Of a stretch of DNA of 64,000 bases, positions 1 through 12,861 are shown piece after piece. Position 1 is the stretch's first letter. Each line of letters starts with the position of its first letter. Below the pieces are notes generated by a model, which saw nothing but the letters and a program-made list of their open reading frames with translations, was not told the DNA's origin and searched no databases. Made by a program: the position numbers and the translations under genes. Source of the stretch: Bathymodiolus brooksi (lineage: Eukaryota > Mollusca > Bivalvia > Mytilida > Modiolidae); NCBI GenBank assembly GCA_963680875.1, contig OY804589.1:16698028-16762027 (forward strand). The letters are read 5' to 3'.

Positions 1-1625
1 TTCAACATACTTTTCTTCCATAATGTCCATATCTTTTCACTGTTCAACTTACTTTTCTTCCATATTTTCCATATCATTTCACTATTCAACTTGCCTTTCT
101 TCCATATTTTCCATATCTTTTCACTTTTCAACTTACTTTTCCTCCATATTTTCCAAATCTTTTCACTATTCAACTTACTTTTCTTCCATAATTTACATAT
201 CTTTTCACTATTCAATTTACTTTTCTTCCATATTTTCTATATCATTTCACAATTCAACCTATTTTTCTTCCGCATTTTCCTTAACTTTTCACTATTCAAC
301 TTGCCTTTCTTCCATATTTTCCATATCTTTTCACAATTCAACTTACTTTTCGTTCGTATGTTCTATATCTTTTCACTATTCAACTTTGGCTTCTTCCATA
401 TTTTCCATATCTTTTCACTTTTCAACTTACTTTTCCTCCATATCTTCCAAATCTTTTCACTATTCAACTTACTTTTCTTCCATAATTTACATATCTTTTC
501 ACTATTCAATTTACTTTTCTTCCATATTTTCTATATCATTTCACAATTCAACCTATTTTTCTTCCGCATTTTCCTTAACTTTTCACTATTCAACTTGCCT
601 TTCTTCCATATTTTCCATATCTTTTCACAATTCAACTTACTTTTCGTTCGTATGTTCTATATCTTTTCACTATTCAACTTACTTTTCCTTCATATTTTCC
701 AAATCTTTTTACTATTCAACATACTTTTCTTCCATAATGTCCATATCTTTTCACTATTCAACTTGGGTTTCGTCCGTATTTTCTATATCTTTTCACTATT
801 CAACTTGCCTTTCTTCCATATTTTGATATCTTTTCACCATTCAACTTGCCTTTCTTCCATATTATTCATATCTTTTCACTCTTCGACTTGTCTTTCTTCC
901 ATATTTTCCATATCATTTCACAACTTACCTTTCTTAACTATCACTTATAACTATTCAGGTTGCCTTTCTTCCATATTTTCCATATCATTTCACTATTCAA
1001 CCTACTTTTCTTCCGCATTTTTCATATCTTTTCACTATTCAAGTTACTTTTCTTCCACATTTTCCATATCATTTCATATTTCAACTTACCTTTCTTCCAT
1101 ATTTTCCATATCATTTCACAACTTAACTTGGGTTTCTTCTGTATTTTCCATATCTTTTCACTATTCAATTTACCTTCCTTCCATATTTTCCATATCATTT
1201 CACAATTCAGCCTACTTTTTTCCGCATTTTCCATATCTTTTCACTATTCAACTTATCTTTCTTTCATAATTTCCATATCTTTTCACCATTTTCTTCTGTA
1301 TTTTCCATATTTTTTCACTTTTCAACCTTGGTTTCTTCCATATTTTTCATATCTTATCACTATTCGACTTGCCTTTCTTCCATGTTTTCCATATCATTTC
1401 ACAATTTTCCTCTGTATTTTCCAAATCTTATCACTATTAAACTTGGGTTTCTTCCATATTTTTCATATCTTTTCACTATTCAACTTACCTTTCTTTCATA
1501 TTTTCCCTATATTTTCACTATTCAACTTACTTTTCTTCTGTATTTTCCAAATCTTTTCACTATTCAACTTGGGTTTCTTCCATATTTTCCATATCATTTC
1601 ACAATTCAACCTATATTTCTGCCGC
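1..1625. repeat. 42-bp AT-rich satellite with 294-bp higher-order unit
   Basis: The unit is about 42 bp (CTTTTCACTATTCAACTTAC, then TTTTCTTCCATATTTTCCATAT) and repeats some 38 times to 1,625. Blocks at 105 and 401 match in variant order, an offset of 294 bp or seven units. The window starts inside the array, so its full size is unknown. Long open frames on both strands (for example HIFSLFNLLFFHIFQ) are by-products of a period divisible by three. Confidence 0.9.
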
Positions 1626-2227
1626 TGATATTATGTTTTAAAATTCTCTTGTGATTTAAATTCATTGCTCTAAAAATATATTGTGTTCGCCAGCTATTTG
1701 AAAAGAGTATTGGGCAATGTTTTCCAGTTATCAGAAACAAGCATTAACAGTTATGATATCTCCTTTATGTACAAACTGCCATGATATAACTGTAATATTG
1801 TTGAATTTGGCATTAAGCACCATACACCTAGCCCTTTATTTACAAAGATATATACCTACCTACCTATCTATCTACATTTTTATCAGAATTATAGATTTTA
1901 TTCAATTTTTGCTAGTTATTTTCCTATCTTGATGAGTTTCAAATTTCAACAATCAAATTTATTTTACATAACATCCTGACACAGTGTTCTATTTTTAGAG
2001 CAGTAAGAAAACTTACTTCCCAAACAGGGTTTTAGTATATATTTACCTGCCAAAGGCAACCAAATATCGGTATATAAGCTTAAGCATATCTATTTTCCTG
2101 CCAAAGGCAAGTAACTCTCTGTATACAAGTGTAACAATCGATTTCCAAATAGCCATTTCTTGATACGTATTATATAGTATTTCTCTTTCTGCACAGGTAT
2201 ATGTCCAAATACAGAGTGATGACCCCC
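1626..2227. other. Non-repetitive AT-rich stretch, nothing identified
   Basis: It includes a short CTAC/TATC-type low-complexity patch (about 1,853-1,877). No splice-bounded exon or protein similarity is apparent. Confidence 0.5.
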
Positions 2228-2672
2228 CTTTATCCTCCACATAAAGAGTTATTCCCCTACTGCAGTGTTATTCCTCCACATACAGGGTTATGTCCCTTAC
2301 TGCAGTGTTATTTCCATATGAATAGTTATGTTCCATACTGCAGCGCTAAACCTCCACATAAAGAGTTATTCCCCCTACTGTAGTATTATCCTTGCACATA
2401 CAGAGTTGTAACTTATTCCTCCACATAAAGAGTTATGTCCCCTACTGCAGTGTTAAACCTCCACACACAAGGTTATGTCCCCTACGGCAGTGTTATCCCC
2501 ACATAACTAGTTATGTCCCCTACTGTAGTGTTGAACCTACACATAAAGAGTTATTCCCCCTACTTTAATATTATCCTTGCACATACAGCGTTGTAACTTA
2601 TTCCCCACATAAAGAGTTATGTCCCGTATTACAGAGTTATCCCTTCAGATACAGAGTTATTCACCCTTACTG
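2228..2672. repeat. Degenerate ~40-bp tandem repeat
   Basis: Units such as CTCCACATAAAGAGTTAT, CCCCTACTGCAGTGTTAT recur about eleven times with changes and small indels. PstI-type CTGCAG sites mark many units. Confidence 0.75.
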
Positions 2673-3195
2673 TAGGGCATAATGTAAACTTAAATAAATT
2701 ACATGCAGTATTAATTGTTTTGCTAAAAAAATATCATGACTAGCTTGGGTAATCAGGGGGTACAGAAAATAAGAAAAGATAATAAAACTATATGAAGCGA
2801 AGGCCTAAACAGTGGTGGTCAACAATTCCACCAATAGATATAAAAAAGAACAATCATCTCCTACCGTAACTCACTTAACACACAAAATAAGGGGAACAGT
2901 AACATAGGACGTTGGAAATCCAGGTCTTGGGTTGGACCAGGTAATCATCACAGCATACCCATGTGCTGCAACATCCAGATTCCTGCAACCCGACAAGGAC
3001 GATGGTTGGATTTCTTCGCGAATCTATTCATCCTATTTTAACGGTCCTTTTAAGTGCCAAACAAATATTTAAAAAAGAGTTTTAGATCAGTGTATAACGA
3101 TCAAACATTTTCTAAAATAATTATCGGACATTGAAAAAAACATATTTTAGAAATGTAATTTCTTAATTATAATCTTCTTTTCACAAATAGCACAA
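2673..3195. other. Unidentified intergenic sequence
   Basis: I see no open frame, repeat or splice-bounded exon here that I can support. Confidence 0.4.
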
Positions 3196-3416
3196 ACCAC
3201 AACGTTTGAAAAATACAACGTTACTTGTTTTCCGCGTGGATGACGTTATAAAAACATTTCATTTTCCCGTATTTTTTCAAACCGCAACGATTATAATGCA
3301 ACGTTACTTGTTTTCCGCGTATCATTTTCCCGTACTTGTTCAAATCGCAACGTTTGAAATACTTCGTTACTTGTGTGACGTTATAAAAAATGTTCATTTT
3401 CCCGTACTTTAAAAAA
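3196..3416. repeat. Short tandem repeat of ~75 bp
   Basis: Three imperfect units contain AACGTTACTTGTTTTCCGCG and CATTTTCCCGTA. Variation between units is mostly in length. Confidence 0.65.
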
Positions 3417-4808
3417 AAACTTAGCCTGTTCATCAACGACATCAAGGAATTTAGGAAGAGAGGAGGAAAAGCCTTTAACGGTGGTTGGTATTAAAAGAGA
3501 AATAGTAAAAATACATGTTTTGAAACTACACAAGTTTTCTCATATTCATTAAGATCTATCATATATCTTAGATTTTGTTATGTGAAATATTATGTTGTCA
3601 TTCTTTAACATTTCCCTGGTTAAGCATCTGTACAGTAGAATGTGATGGTATTGTACATTATTTTGTTAAATGTCTTGATCAATCCACTATAGGGATTGGT
3701 AAAAATGTATCTCACGCACAACTAATAATAGAATCGCAGTTACTTATTAACTTCAACACACACACAACACAACAATCAGCATCATCATTATACATTATTT
3801 CTTGAATTATCTCCCTTGATATCGTTAGCAAATATCAGGTTGTCTTCTCTTGCCTTGATGTATATCAAAAATATATGTGTGTGTTCCATAAAAGTTTGTA
3901 ATAAACTCTAATGAAGTCCGTGTTTGATTTTCTTTGTATTCTATAAATAAGCTAATTTACAATCTGTGTTAAATGTTTTTTATCACGAAGTTCCTTTTCT
4001 GTAATGTGATTATTTACACAAAACTACTATTTAAACAAATAAATAAACATAGACTGGAGGCAATTATCCACCCGCACATTACTTTGGGCCATGGTCTTGG
4101 TAAATCTGCTCTTGTATTTTCCCATCTTTAAGTATTCATTCGATTAAAAGGCTAATCCACAATTTTGTATTCTAAATTACAAGACTAGGGGGGCAACAGG
4201 TTCAATTCCGTCTGAACCTAATGAGAAGTCCTATCTGATTCTCCAATAATTCTACCTTGAAGGTACCAAACAAAAACAAAATGCCCTTCCACTTCATCAC
4301 ATCAGGTAAAAATAAATCACTGCTCTTATGATGATCAGACCCAATACCATGAAAACTGAATTTAATGGTGGAGTCGGCCGCCACCCACACATTTGACTAG
4401 CGCTACAGAGCGGATCGTGTTGGCCATGTTTGAAGATGAAGAAGTTAATGCTGGATTACTATATGTATTGTATGTGTTCACACAGACCTATCGTGCTGAA
4501 TACAAGGATCGAACATGTGACGTCTGGACAGCCTGTACTCGGAGTGGTAGACGGATTGTGATGTGCTCCATCGTCAACCGATTAATAGCTAGGAAATCTG
4601 ACCAATCAGAAGTCGCCATTTCCGGCCGATTAGCCAACCCGATTGCAGGGATACTAACCAATGACAGAGGAGGTTACAACACCAAGAGACCAATGAACAC
4701 TATCGAGACAAAGTGAAGTGGGTTATTACAGGAACACGTCATACGCACTAAAATATTTTTTTACAATATTGTATGAACATTACACAATTGTTCCACTATA
4801 TCTATTTT
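3417..4808. other. Unidentified intergenic sequence
   Basis: A 107-codon open frame (4,393-4,716, plus strand) has no recognisable domain or exon context, and I do not call it a gene. No other feature is seen. Confidence 0.4.
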
Positions 4809-5230
4809 ATAATAGTCTACTTTTGCCAATGATGACGTCACCGGAAGTGACGTGACTGGAAGTGACGTCAGTCACGTGACCGGAAGTGACGTCACAGGAG
4901 GTGACGTAATTTTTCCCATGTTTTGTTCTTACTATAGTAGTAGTACAAAATGTCCCCTTACCCAAAAAACTAGAGGATACTAAAGGAATAATCAGAAGCC
5001 GACAATCGAATGACAAACAACACAATGACCAAAAGATACCAAAGGAATAATCAGAAGCCGTAAATCGAATGACAAACAACAATGGGACATTTTGTACTAC
5101 TACTATAGTAAGAAAAAAAGCACGGGAAATGACATCACTTCCGGTCACGTGGCTAACGCCACTTCCGGTCGAGTCACGTCCGGTCACGTGGCTTCCGGTG
5201 ACGTCATCATTGGTAAAAGTAGACTATTAT
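4809..5230. mobile_element. Foldback/MITE-like element with ETS- and CRE-like subterminal repeats
   Basis: 37-bp terminal inverted repeats (ATAATAGTCTACTTTTGCCA at left) differ at one base. Inside lie repeated ACCGGAAGTGACGTCA- and CACGTG-like words, and then inner arms around TTTGTACTACTACTATAGTA. The centre (4,972-5,085) is a tandem pair of the segment ATACCAAAGGAATAATCAGA, itself a piece of a common interspersed repeat. No coding capacity is seen, so it would be non-autonomous. Confidence 0.75.
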
Positions 5231-5627
5231 AAATTAGTTTTATTAAAGAGAGTCGATGGCCTCAACCACCGATACTACACAAGGCCATTGTAAGACATAA
5301 TAGTGCAACAATAGTCAACTTTATTATTACTTCATAATTTATCATTAATGTCATACATTGGTATGTATGATAAAGGGAATATGTACATGTACCATCAGCA
5401 TTTACGGAAAATAAATTGTCCTTTATTACAGTTTCCGGGAAATCACAGGTGTTTATCAAAAAAGAAAAAATGAAATTTCATTCAAAATAAAAGTTGACTG
5501 AACTATTGTACACTTGTCTGACACAATATAGTTAAAGTGTAGTAAAAATAACATTTATATAATAATATATTTAATTTTCAATTCTATTTTTTTCAGATAC
5601 CACACAGGTTAGAGTTATTGTATTTTC

Positions 5628-5853
5628 GTTACTTTCAGCTATATCATAGCGGTCAAATTTATTTGTGGAGAAAACCGGAGTACCCAGAGAAACCACCTAT
5701 CTATCGCAAGTCACTGAAAAACTTTATCACACAAAGCTGATTACACCTCGTCAAGCTCACAACTTTAGTGGTGATAGGCACTGATTGCATAGGTAGTTGT
5801 TACTCCAACTGTCATACGATCACGACCACGACGGTCATTGATACCACACGTTA
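5628..5853 (-). mobile_element. SINE family A (tRNA-derived), minus strand
   Basis: On the minus strand it starts with a tRNA-like head (GTGATCGTATGACAGTTGGA, box A-like) and ends near CCGCTATGATATAGCTGAAA, the 3-prime body shared with the other copies at 33, 36, 37 and 51 kb. Confidence 0.65.
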
Positions 5854-7500
5854 TAATAGTAAACCTGTAGCAATTATTGTTCTAAAATTTGATACTTTGA
5901 TATTATTTTCCATTAAAATTGGCGACATATATTAAGAAAATAAAGTATATATCTATTCTAAAGCTTAAATAGTCGTCTCAACTAGCACAATAAAACATAT
6001 AATTCCTTAAATACATACAAGCACATCTTTATTAATTCTTGGTTAACACAAGAAAACATAATTCTTCATAGAAAAATCAACACTTGATTTTTGCTTTAAA
6101 CATGAAAACACATGAATTCCCCGGCATATTTTTTACATAATAATTTTCTATATATGAGAAAAATATCTTACAGTTTCCAACTAAGTGAATAAGCTTGTTT
6201 GTTTTTGTTATCATATATTTAAGTTTTACTAATTACGGACCTACCTGCTTATCAGGTGTATTCCTTAATATCCCCTTTTGTCATAAATTATCTAAATAAA
6301 CAGAGATTAAGATATCGCTGGACACATCTTTACTAATTAAAAGTTGCTTTAAATCCAATGGCGTTTTTACAGACCTACCTGCTTAACATATATCCAAAAT
6401 AATAAAGAAGTCGCTAATCTCTAATCACAAGATATGTGTCTATAGGTGTAATAACACGCTTTGTCATACAATATCTAAATAAACAGAGATTAAGATAACG
6501 CTGGACACATCTGTGATTGAAATATTCCTTTAATAGTGATATAAAGATAAATATTTTTATCATTTCGATCGAGGAATGTACAACATGTGGTAAAGTTCGG
6601 ACATTACGTTACATTTTTTTTTGCTCAATATTTAAAGTTACCTTAGAAAGTTTTTTGATTTTTTTGAATTCATGAAAAAAAAAATTGCGATTGTTGAATG
6701 TATTTTTCTTGAAATGATGAATTTTTTTAAAATTGTGTGTTTGTCTTATTTTTATTATCATTCTTATTCATTCTGTTATCTTTCTGTTTATTTGCACAAT
6801 TATCAAATATTTGTGGATTTATAGATATAGGATACTAAATACAGTGTTTGCGTGACGATTTGTATCAAATCGAAAAAATATATCAAATACATCCTTGTTT
6901 CCAAAAATGTACAATAGAGTTTGCTATGTTCCTGCGTCAAGACTCACCTCAATTTAGTTAAAAAATTAATTAGATAAAAAAAAATTCAACGTTCCGACAT
7001 TGACTTCCCTATTCATATTTTACTTTCAATTTCCGGAGTAACAATGCGCAACAGCCAAACGACGACACTGAAATAAATTATAAAGCGAGATATGCGATGA
7101 AGATCTTCCCATAGCATTCATTTTTTAATTTTTGTTTTATCATTTTTAACCACATTTCTACCGTTAACAGCGAGCTGTCAGTCAATGTACATATATATAG
7201 TGACGGTCATAATTTTTAAAAATGAAACTGAAAGTGCAAATTCTAAGCTACAATTTGATAAATATTGAATGCTAGGATATAAAATAACGTCTGTATTCTG
7301 CAATTATGGTTTGTTAGGGGAAGGGGCTGTTACTTCCTTGCAGCTGGAGGAATAGATAGGATTTTCAGCTTATAAATATATGATTGTGTCGCACATTTTC
7401 CGCTTGACATTCAGTATGAAAATGCGCCTACTTTCATTTTAAATTTAAACATATGAGTAAAGAAAGTTTGAAGATACCAAAGGAATAACCAGGAGCGTAA

Positions 7501-8010
7501 ATAGAAGGACAGGCAATGCAATGACCAAAAGATAAAGGACAGACAATACAATGACCAAAAGATAAAGGACAGGCAATACAATGACCAGAAGATAAAGGAC
7601 AGGCAATACAATGACCAAAAGATAAAGGACAGACAATACAATGACCAAAAGATAAAGGACAGGCAATACAAACACCAAAAGATAAAGGACAGACAATACA
7701 ATGACCAAAAGATAAAGGACAGGCAATACAATCACCAAAAGATAAAGGACAGGCAATACAATGACCAAAAGATAAAGGACAGGCAATACAATGACCAAAA
7801 GATAAAGGACAGGCAATACAATCACCAAAAGATAAAGGACAGGCAATACAATGACCAAAAGATAAAGGACAGGCAATACAATGACCAAAAGATAAAGGAC
7901 AGGCAATACAATCACCAAAAGATAAAGGACAGACAATACAATCACCAAAAGATAAAGGACAGGCAATACAATCACCAAAAGATAAAGGACAGGCAATACA
8001 ATCACCAAAA
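7501..8010. repeat. 30-bp minisatellite inside an interspersed repeat
   Basis: About 17 near-identical copies of GATAAAGGACAGGCAATACA+ATGACCAAAA. The paralogous site at 13,661-13,690 has one copy, so expansion took place after the segmental duplication or was lost in the other copy. Confidence 0.92.
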
Positions 8011-8134
8011 GAAAAAAGAACATAATGACAAGCAATAATTTCCAAAACACTACACAGAAAACTAAAGATTGAGCGGCAAGAGCCTGGTTAAAAACCGTTA
8101 GTGAATTCGGTGTTCCGAAAATTTGAAATTTTAG

Positions 8135-8270
8135 TTAGTCGGACCGTAGTCCAAGACTACTCGAACCGTATGTTAAGACAACTTATTCTTCAATACGGTC
8201 CGAGTTGTCTTAGCATACGTCCGTTGTCTTAACATACGATCCGAGTAGTCTTGGACTACGGTCCGACTAG
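8135..8270. repeat. Foldback repeat
   Basis: Arms of ~47 bp (GTCGGACCGTAGTCCAAGAC against its complement) enclose a short loop. No coding capacity is seen. Confidence 0.8.
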
Positions 8271-9115
8271 TCCTTTATGTATGGTAATAATTCAAAAATA
8301 TGATTCTAGTGCACCGTAATGCATTATTCGAAACTGTAATTTAATGTACAAAATTGTATTACAAAAATGCTAGTAAAGATGTACATTGCATATCATTGCT
8401 TTCTTGTGTATCTCTGTCTTTTTCTTTTGTTAGGTGGGAGGTGGTAGTGGGTCGTCAACAACAAACATAATTATATTCATATTAGAATATCAAACATTAA
8501 AGAATTAGTTTCTGTATAGTAACATATTTGCTTATAATAATATGATCACGCGCTGCACTTTGAACTATTGTTACATACTATCGGAATTATGTCAAAAATC
8601 ATCCTATGTTTTACATTTACTGTTTTGACCCCTTGGTGTTATAGCTCTCAACTACATTTAAATTATTTGACTTTCCAATATTACGATATTGAGCGTACCC
8701 GATGAAGGTTGTTCCAGAAACGTGTCGTGCGCAACAAATTTGATATCTACGTTTTTATTTACTTTACTTTCTAAATCGTTATATTTGCATTCCTGTTTTA
8801 ACAAAGCAAAGTTTGTTTTACATATTATTTGATTTCATACTTGTTCTCGCGTATATTTATCCTGTTTATCTTTAATTCTACATTCTACATATCTTCCTTG
8901 TGATTGACTAAGTATAAATGAAGGTTACTAGGGTTCAACCCCGCAAAGCTGCTCCGCGCCTCCCCAGGGGGTTGATATGTGGACTTCTATTGATATTTTT
9001 CGGGATATAATAAAGAAAGTCTGACCGTGGACTATAGTGGGCATTTTGTTTGGATAGTACTACACTCCATGCATATGAAAGACACCTTTTGTACATTTCG
9101 ATTGATTTGATTTTG
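8271..9115. other. Intergenic with one copy of the CGTGTCGTGCGCA repeat end
   Basis: 8,690-8,760 reads GAAGGTTGTTCCAGAAACGT, then GTGCGCAACAAATTTGATAT. The same motif ends several interspersed repeats (20.1, 31.7, 32.5, 36.97 and 50.35 kb). Nothing else is identified. Confidence 0.55.
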
Positions 9116-9380
9116 ATTTTTGGTGTTTTAACGCCACTTTCAACAATATTTCAGCTATATCATGGCGACCAGTTTTAGTGGTGGAGGAGGAAGCCGAAGT
9201 ACCCGGAGAGAACCACCGACCATGGGCAAGCAACTGGTGAACTTTATTACTTGCAGCTGCGAGGCCAGTGCACCAGTTTTTGCAATTTACAAAGCCGGGC
9301 GCGAACACACGCCGTATTGGTGATAGGCTTGTATGAGTTGTTAGATCCAACGACCTAACTCATTGAGCCATTCGGGCCCC
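9116..9380 (-). mobile_element. SINE family A, head variant, minus strand
   Basis: The same 3-prime body (GTTTTAACGCCACTTTCAAC on plus) carries a different tRNA-like head, CCCGAATGGCTCAATGAGTT on minus. The copy at 60,038-60,295 shares this head. Confidence 0.7.
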
Positions 9381-10521
9381 TGTACATTTCGAAAAAGTGT
9401 AGGCGCATTGCAACCGCTACGAAGACCAAATATTATCGTTCCTACCCAACTCTCCACCCTTTTTCAGTCACAGTTAAAGTCGTTGACCCGGCTGACCCAT
9501 CCCTTCCCTCATTTCTATATAGTCTTAATATATTATTGAACTTGTTCTCATCCTGAATACAGCTGGACGTTAAACAATTATCATTCCGTTAATCAATTAA
9601 TTATATATTTTTCAGATATTTATTTTGTTTATTTGCTCCTTGTGATTGATACTTCCCCTTTATTATATCTATATTTCAATAATCTATAACAGTTTTAGTC
9701 ATAGCATATTTGTTATATAATATCATGCACACACAAAGCTTTTGAAGCCTATTGTTGACTTAGTAACAACACATTTGCTACACAAGATCACCACTAAGTA
9801 CATGGAGCTCACAAATAACTAAAGGAACGTGATTGGGGATTATGAATACATTTTGATAATAATATCATCTCAAATATATTTGTTTTTAAATAAAACAAAA
9901 TGGCGCATGTCAACAATACTTTTCTACAATCGCAACTGCTTGAGGCACACATTCGGCTGCTCCTAAACGTCACAACATTTAGTGAACAGCGATCGAAGGT
10001 GAAGTAAGTTTATATCCTGGATTGAGTTATGCTACATACGAGACTGAACGAGGGCGGGATCCAATCATGTCATGCTGATGTAACTATATACTAGATTACT
10101 AGGTTTGGACTTGGAGTCCGGTGTTAGGTAAGAATTTCCAAGCCTACGCTATAATCTATATTTTTAGTGTCAATTGAAAATTCTCTTTCCCATCTATTTT
10201 TCTAATAAAAGGACAGATAAAGCGTAGAAAGAGGGAAAATCGATTCCCCGAACACACAAATATATGACCACTCACTTTCATGTACAGGTATTTCAATTAA
10301 AGGTGCTGGGATTAAACTAGTTCTATGGGCCCAAACCTCCCCTCTCAGTGACATGATGCGGTCATGGAAGTGCTTTCCACGTGTGGATTAAATAACAACC
10401 CTCATATACAACAGGGCGACTAGAGTTATTTTAAAGAACGCTAAAACCTTGAACATTATACATTATACATTATACGTGACTCAGAAGTTGTCATATGTAT
10501 AATATTAGTTTAATAAAAGAA
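9381..10521. other. Unidentified intergenic sequence
   Basis: A few copies of ATTATAC near 10,456 and an AT-rich body. No gene or named repeat is recognised. Confidence 0.4.
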
Positions 10522-10751
10522 AACCTCAACCACCTTTAAGAAAATATTAGATATTACACAAGGTCATCGTAAGACATAATAGTGAAACAATAGTCAAATT
10601 TATATTTATTTCATAATTTATCATTAATGTCTCACATTTGTATGTGTGATAAAGGGAATATGTACAATGAATGTTTATGGAAAATAAATTGTCCGTTGTC
10701 GCAATTTACAGAACATTACAGTTGTTTATGTATAATAAAAGTTGACTGAAT

Positions 10752-11143
10752 ATGGGTAATACCAAAATTACCGAACACCGAGCAATCTTCCAAAGGGAAA
10801 GGCAAAACTTATTAGTCAACAAACAGAAAAAATCTGTCAACAACCGGGAAACTGGAAAAACCGCAATGGCCCTGACTTGGTACAGGCATTTCCAAAGAAA
10901 TGGTGGGTTGAATCAGATTTTACGGCTCCTTACCCCCCACTTCCATTACGGTTGTCACTATAACAGCATTTGAAACAATCCTGGGAAACATTAGGTATAA
11001 TAGTAGTCAACACAGTACTTTATGAAAATCCATCGGTTTTCACAGTTTTCCGGTTGTTGACTGATTTTGTCTGTTTATATAATTATGAGTTTTGACTTTC
11101 CCTTTGTAAGATTGTTCGGAGTTCGGCAATTTTGTTATTACCC
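10752..11143. mobile_element. Foldback insertion in duplication copy B
   Basis: Arms of over 100 bp begin GGGTAATACCAAAATTACCG and end in the complement GGCAATTTTGTTATTACCCT. Copy A lacks it, so it inserted after the duplication. A one-armed relative is at 14,762-14,990. Confidence 0.75.
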
Positions 11144-12733
11144 TTATAATCGTCTCTGCAGAACGGTTTAGCTAAACGGTCATCTTCTTACACAATTTGA
11201 TTTCAAATGAGATGTTGAATGACGTCATGTCTAAACCACGATTACTTAATGCTTATCTTTATACATTTTCCATATTTACTTTATGAAAATCCATCGTTTA
11301 TTGTCGTCTCTGCAGAGACAGAATATTTTTCGACAAGATATTGGTATCGGAATATAAACTCATGTGCACCAATCTGACAAAACACAGCTAATCGTAGCAA
11401 ACATTACTCAGGAGGTTCCTTTAACTGTTAGAGTAATTGCTTTTTTTGCAACATTCAGGTCAGGATATTACTTTTTCTTTAAAATTTGGCGACATATATT
11501 AAGAAAATAAAGCATATACCCATCCTAAGATCGTATGAACTAGCATAATAAAACATATAATTCACTTAAATACATACAAACACATCTTTATTAATTCTTG
11601 GTTAACACAAGAAAACATAATTCCTCATAGAACAATTAACACGTGTTTCTTGCTTTAAGCATGAACACACATGAATTCCCCGGCATATTTTTTACATAAT
11701 AATTTTCTTTATATGAGAAAAATATCTTACAGTTTCCAACTAAGTGTTTAAGCCTGTTTGTTTTTGTTATCATATATTTAATATTAACTAATTAAAAGTT
11801 GCTTTAAATCGAATGGCATTTTTACGGACCTACCTGCTTATCATATATCCAAAATATTAAAGAAGTCGCTACTCTCTAATCACAAGGATGTGTTCCTATT
11901 GGTGGGTACCTTAATCACACCCTTTTGTCATAAAATATCTAAATCAACATGCAGGGATTAAGATATCGCTTGACACATTTTTGGAATGAAATTTTCCTTT
12001 AATAGTGATACAAAGATAAATAATGTTATCAATTTGATCGAGGAATCTACGACATGTCGTCAAGTTCGAACATTACGTTAAATTATTTTGCTTAATATTT
12101 AAAGTTACCCTAGAAAGTTGTGATTTTATTCTATTTTTTTTTAATTCATACTTTTTTTCTTGTAATGATGAATTTTCTGAAAATGGTGTTTTCATTTTGT
12201 TTTTTCACCCCTTGGATAAAGTAGTCCGTTAATTTAGGCGAAACAGATTTTTCTATCTTACCCCTGCTCCATGGTAAGACAAGCTACACGCTGTTTTTCC
12301 CGCAAAATTGTTTTCCATTGTTGAATTAAATTGTCGATTTATAAATATATTATAAATGCTACTACAACAGCGATAAATACCCGTAAAAACTTTATTTGAC
12401 TTTGGTCAAAGGGTGGTAATTTTTTTTATTTACGTTAGCTACCTAACAAGGGAGAGCACTCTATATTTCCGCAACGTAAACAAATAATGACACGATAGAA
12501 AGAGATGAGAAAAAGAGGCCATCATGGTGAAAGGTGCAAGATTTTGTTATTGTAGAATCTATCACAAGTTTGTTTGAACCTCTTTAAAGATGTAAAATGA
12601 AAATCTTGTTTTATTTTATTACGTGGCATTTTGGTCATGTGATATGGTTAGCAAATTAATGCGCCAAACTACACAAAAAGTAAACACACATTGACACGTA
12701 GTAATGGGTGAGAAAAAGAGTCAAACACTGCAA

Positions 12734-12861
12734 AAGGTGCAAGATAGTAAAATCTGTGACACCCTTGGGTAAGATTTAAATCGTATCAGACTCGGACAAG
12801 CCTCGTCCGATACGATTTAAATCTTACCCTCGGGTGTCACAGATTTTACTATCTTGCACCT
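12734..12861. repeat. Foldback repeat
   Basis: AGGTGCAAGATAGTAAAATC... pairs with ...GATTTTACTATCTTGCACCT around a CGGACAAGCCTCGTCCG centre; the arms are close to perfect. Confidence 0.85.

Larger units (their letters stand above)
5257..8080. repeat. Segmental duplication copy A
   Basis: It matches 10,522-13,780 in order and orientation. Shared landmarks include CACAAGGCCATTGTAAGACA (5,278) versus a near-identical word at 10,558, GGCGACATATATTAAGAAAA at 5,922 and 11,487, and the GTTTGAAGATACCAA start of an interspersed repeat at 7,467 and 13,617. Copy A alone has a SINE (5,628-5,853) and a 30-bp minisatellite (7,501-8,010). Confidence 0.8.

Noticed and set aside
23..1654. Plus-strand frames such as HIFSLFNLLFFHIFQ
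   Set aside because: By-products of the 42-bp satellite; three frames are open over the same stretch.
4393..4716. 107-codon plus-strand open frame
   Set aside because: No recognisable domain, no splice or promoter context; length is within chance for this composition.
7411..8050. Cys/Leu-rich minus-strand frames
   Set aside because: By-products of the 30-bp minisatellite.
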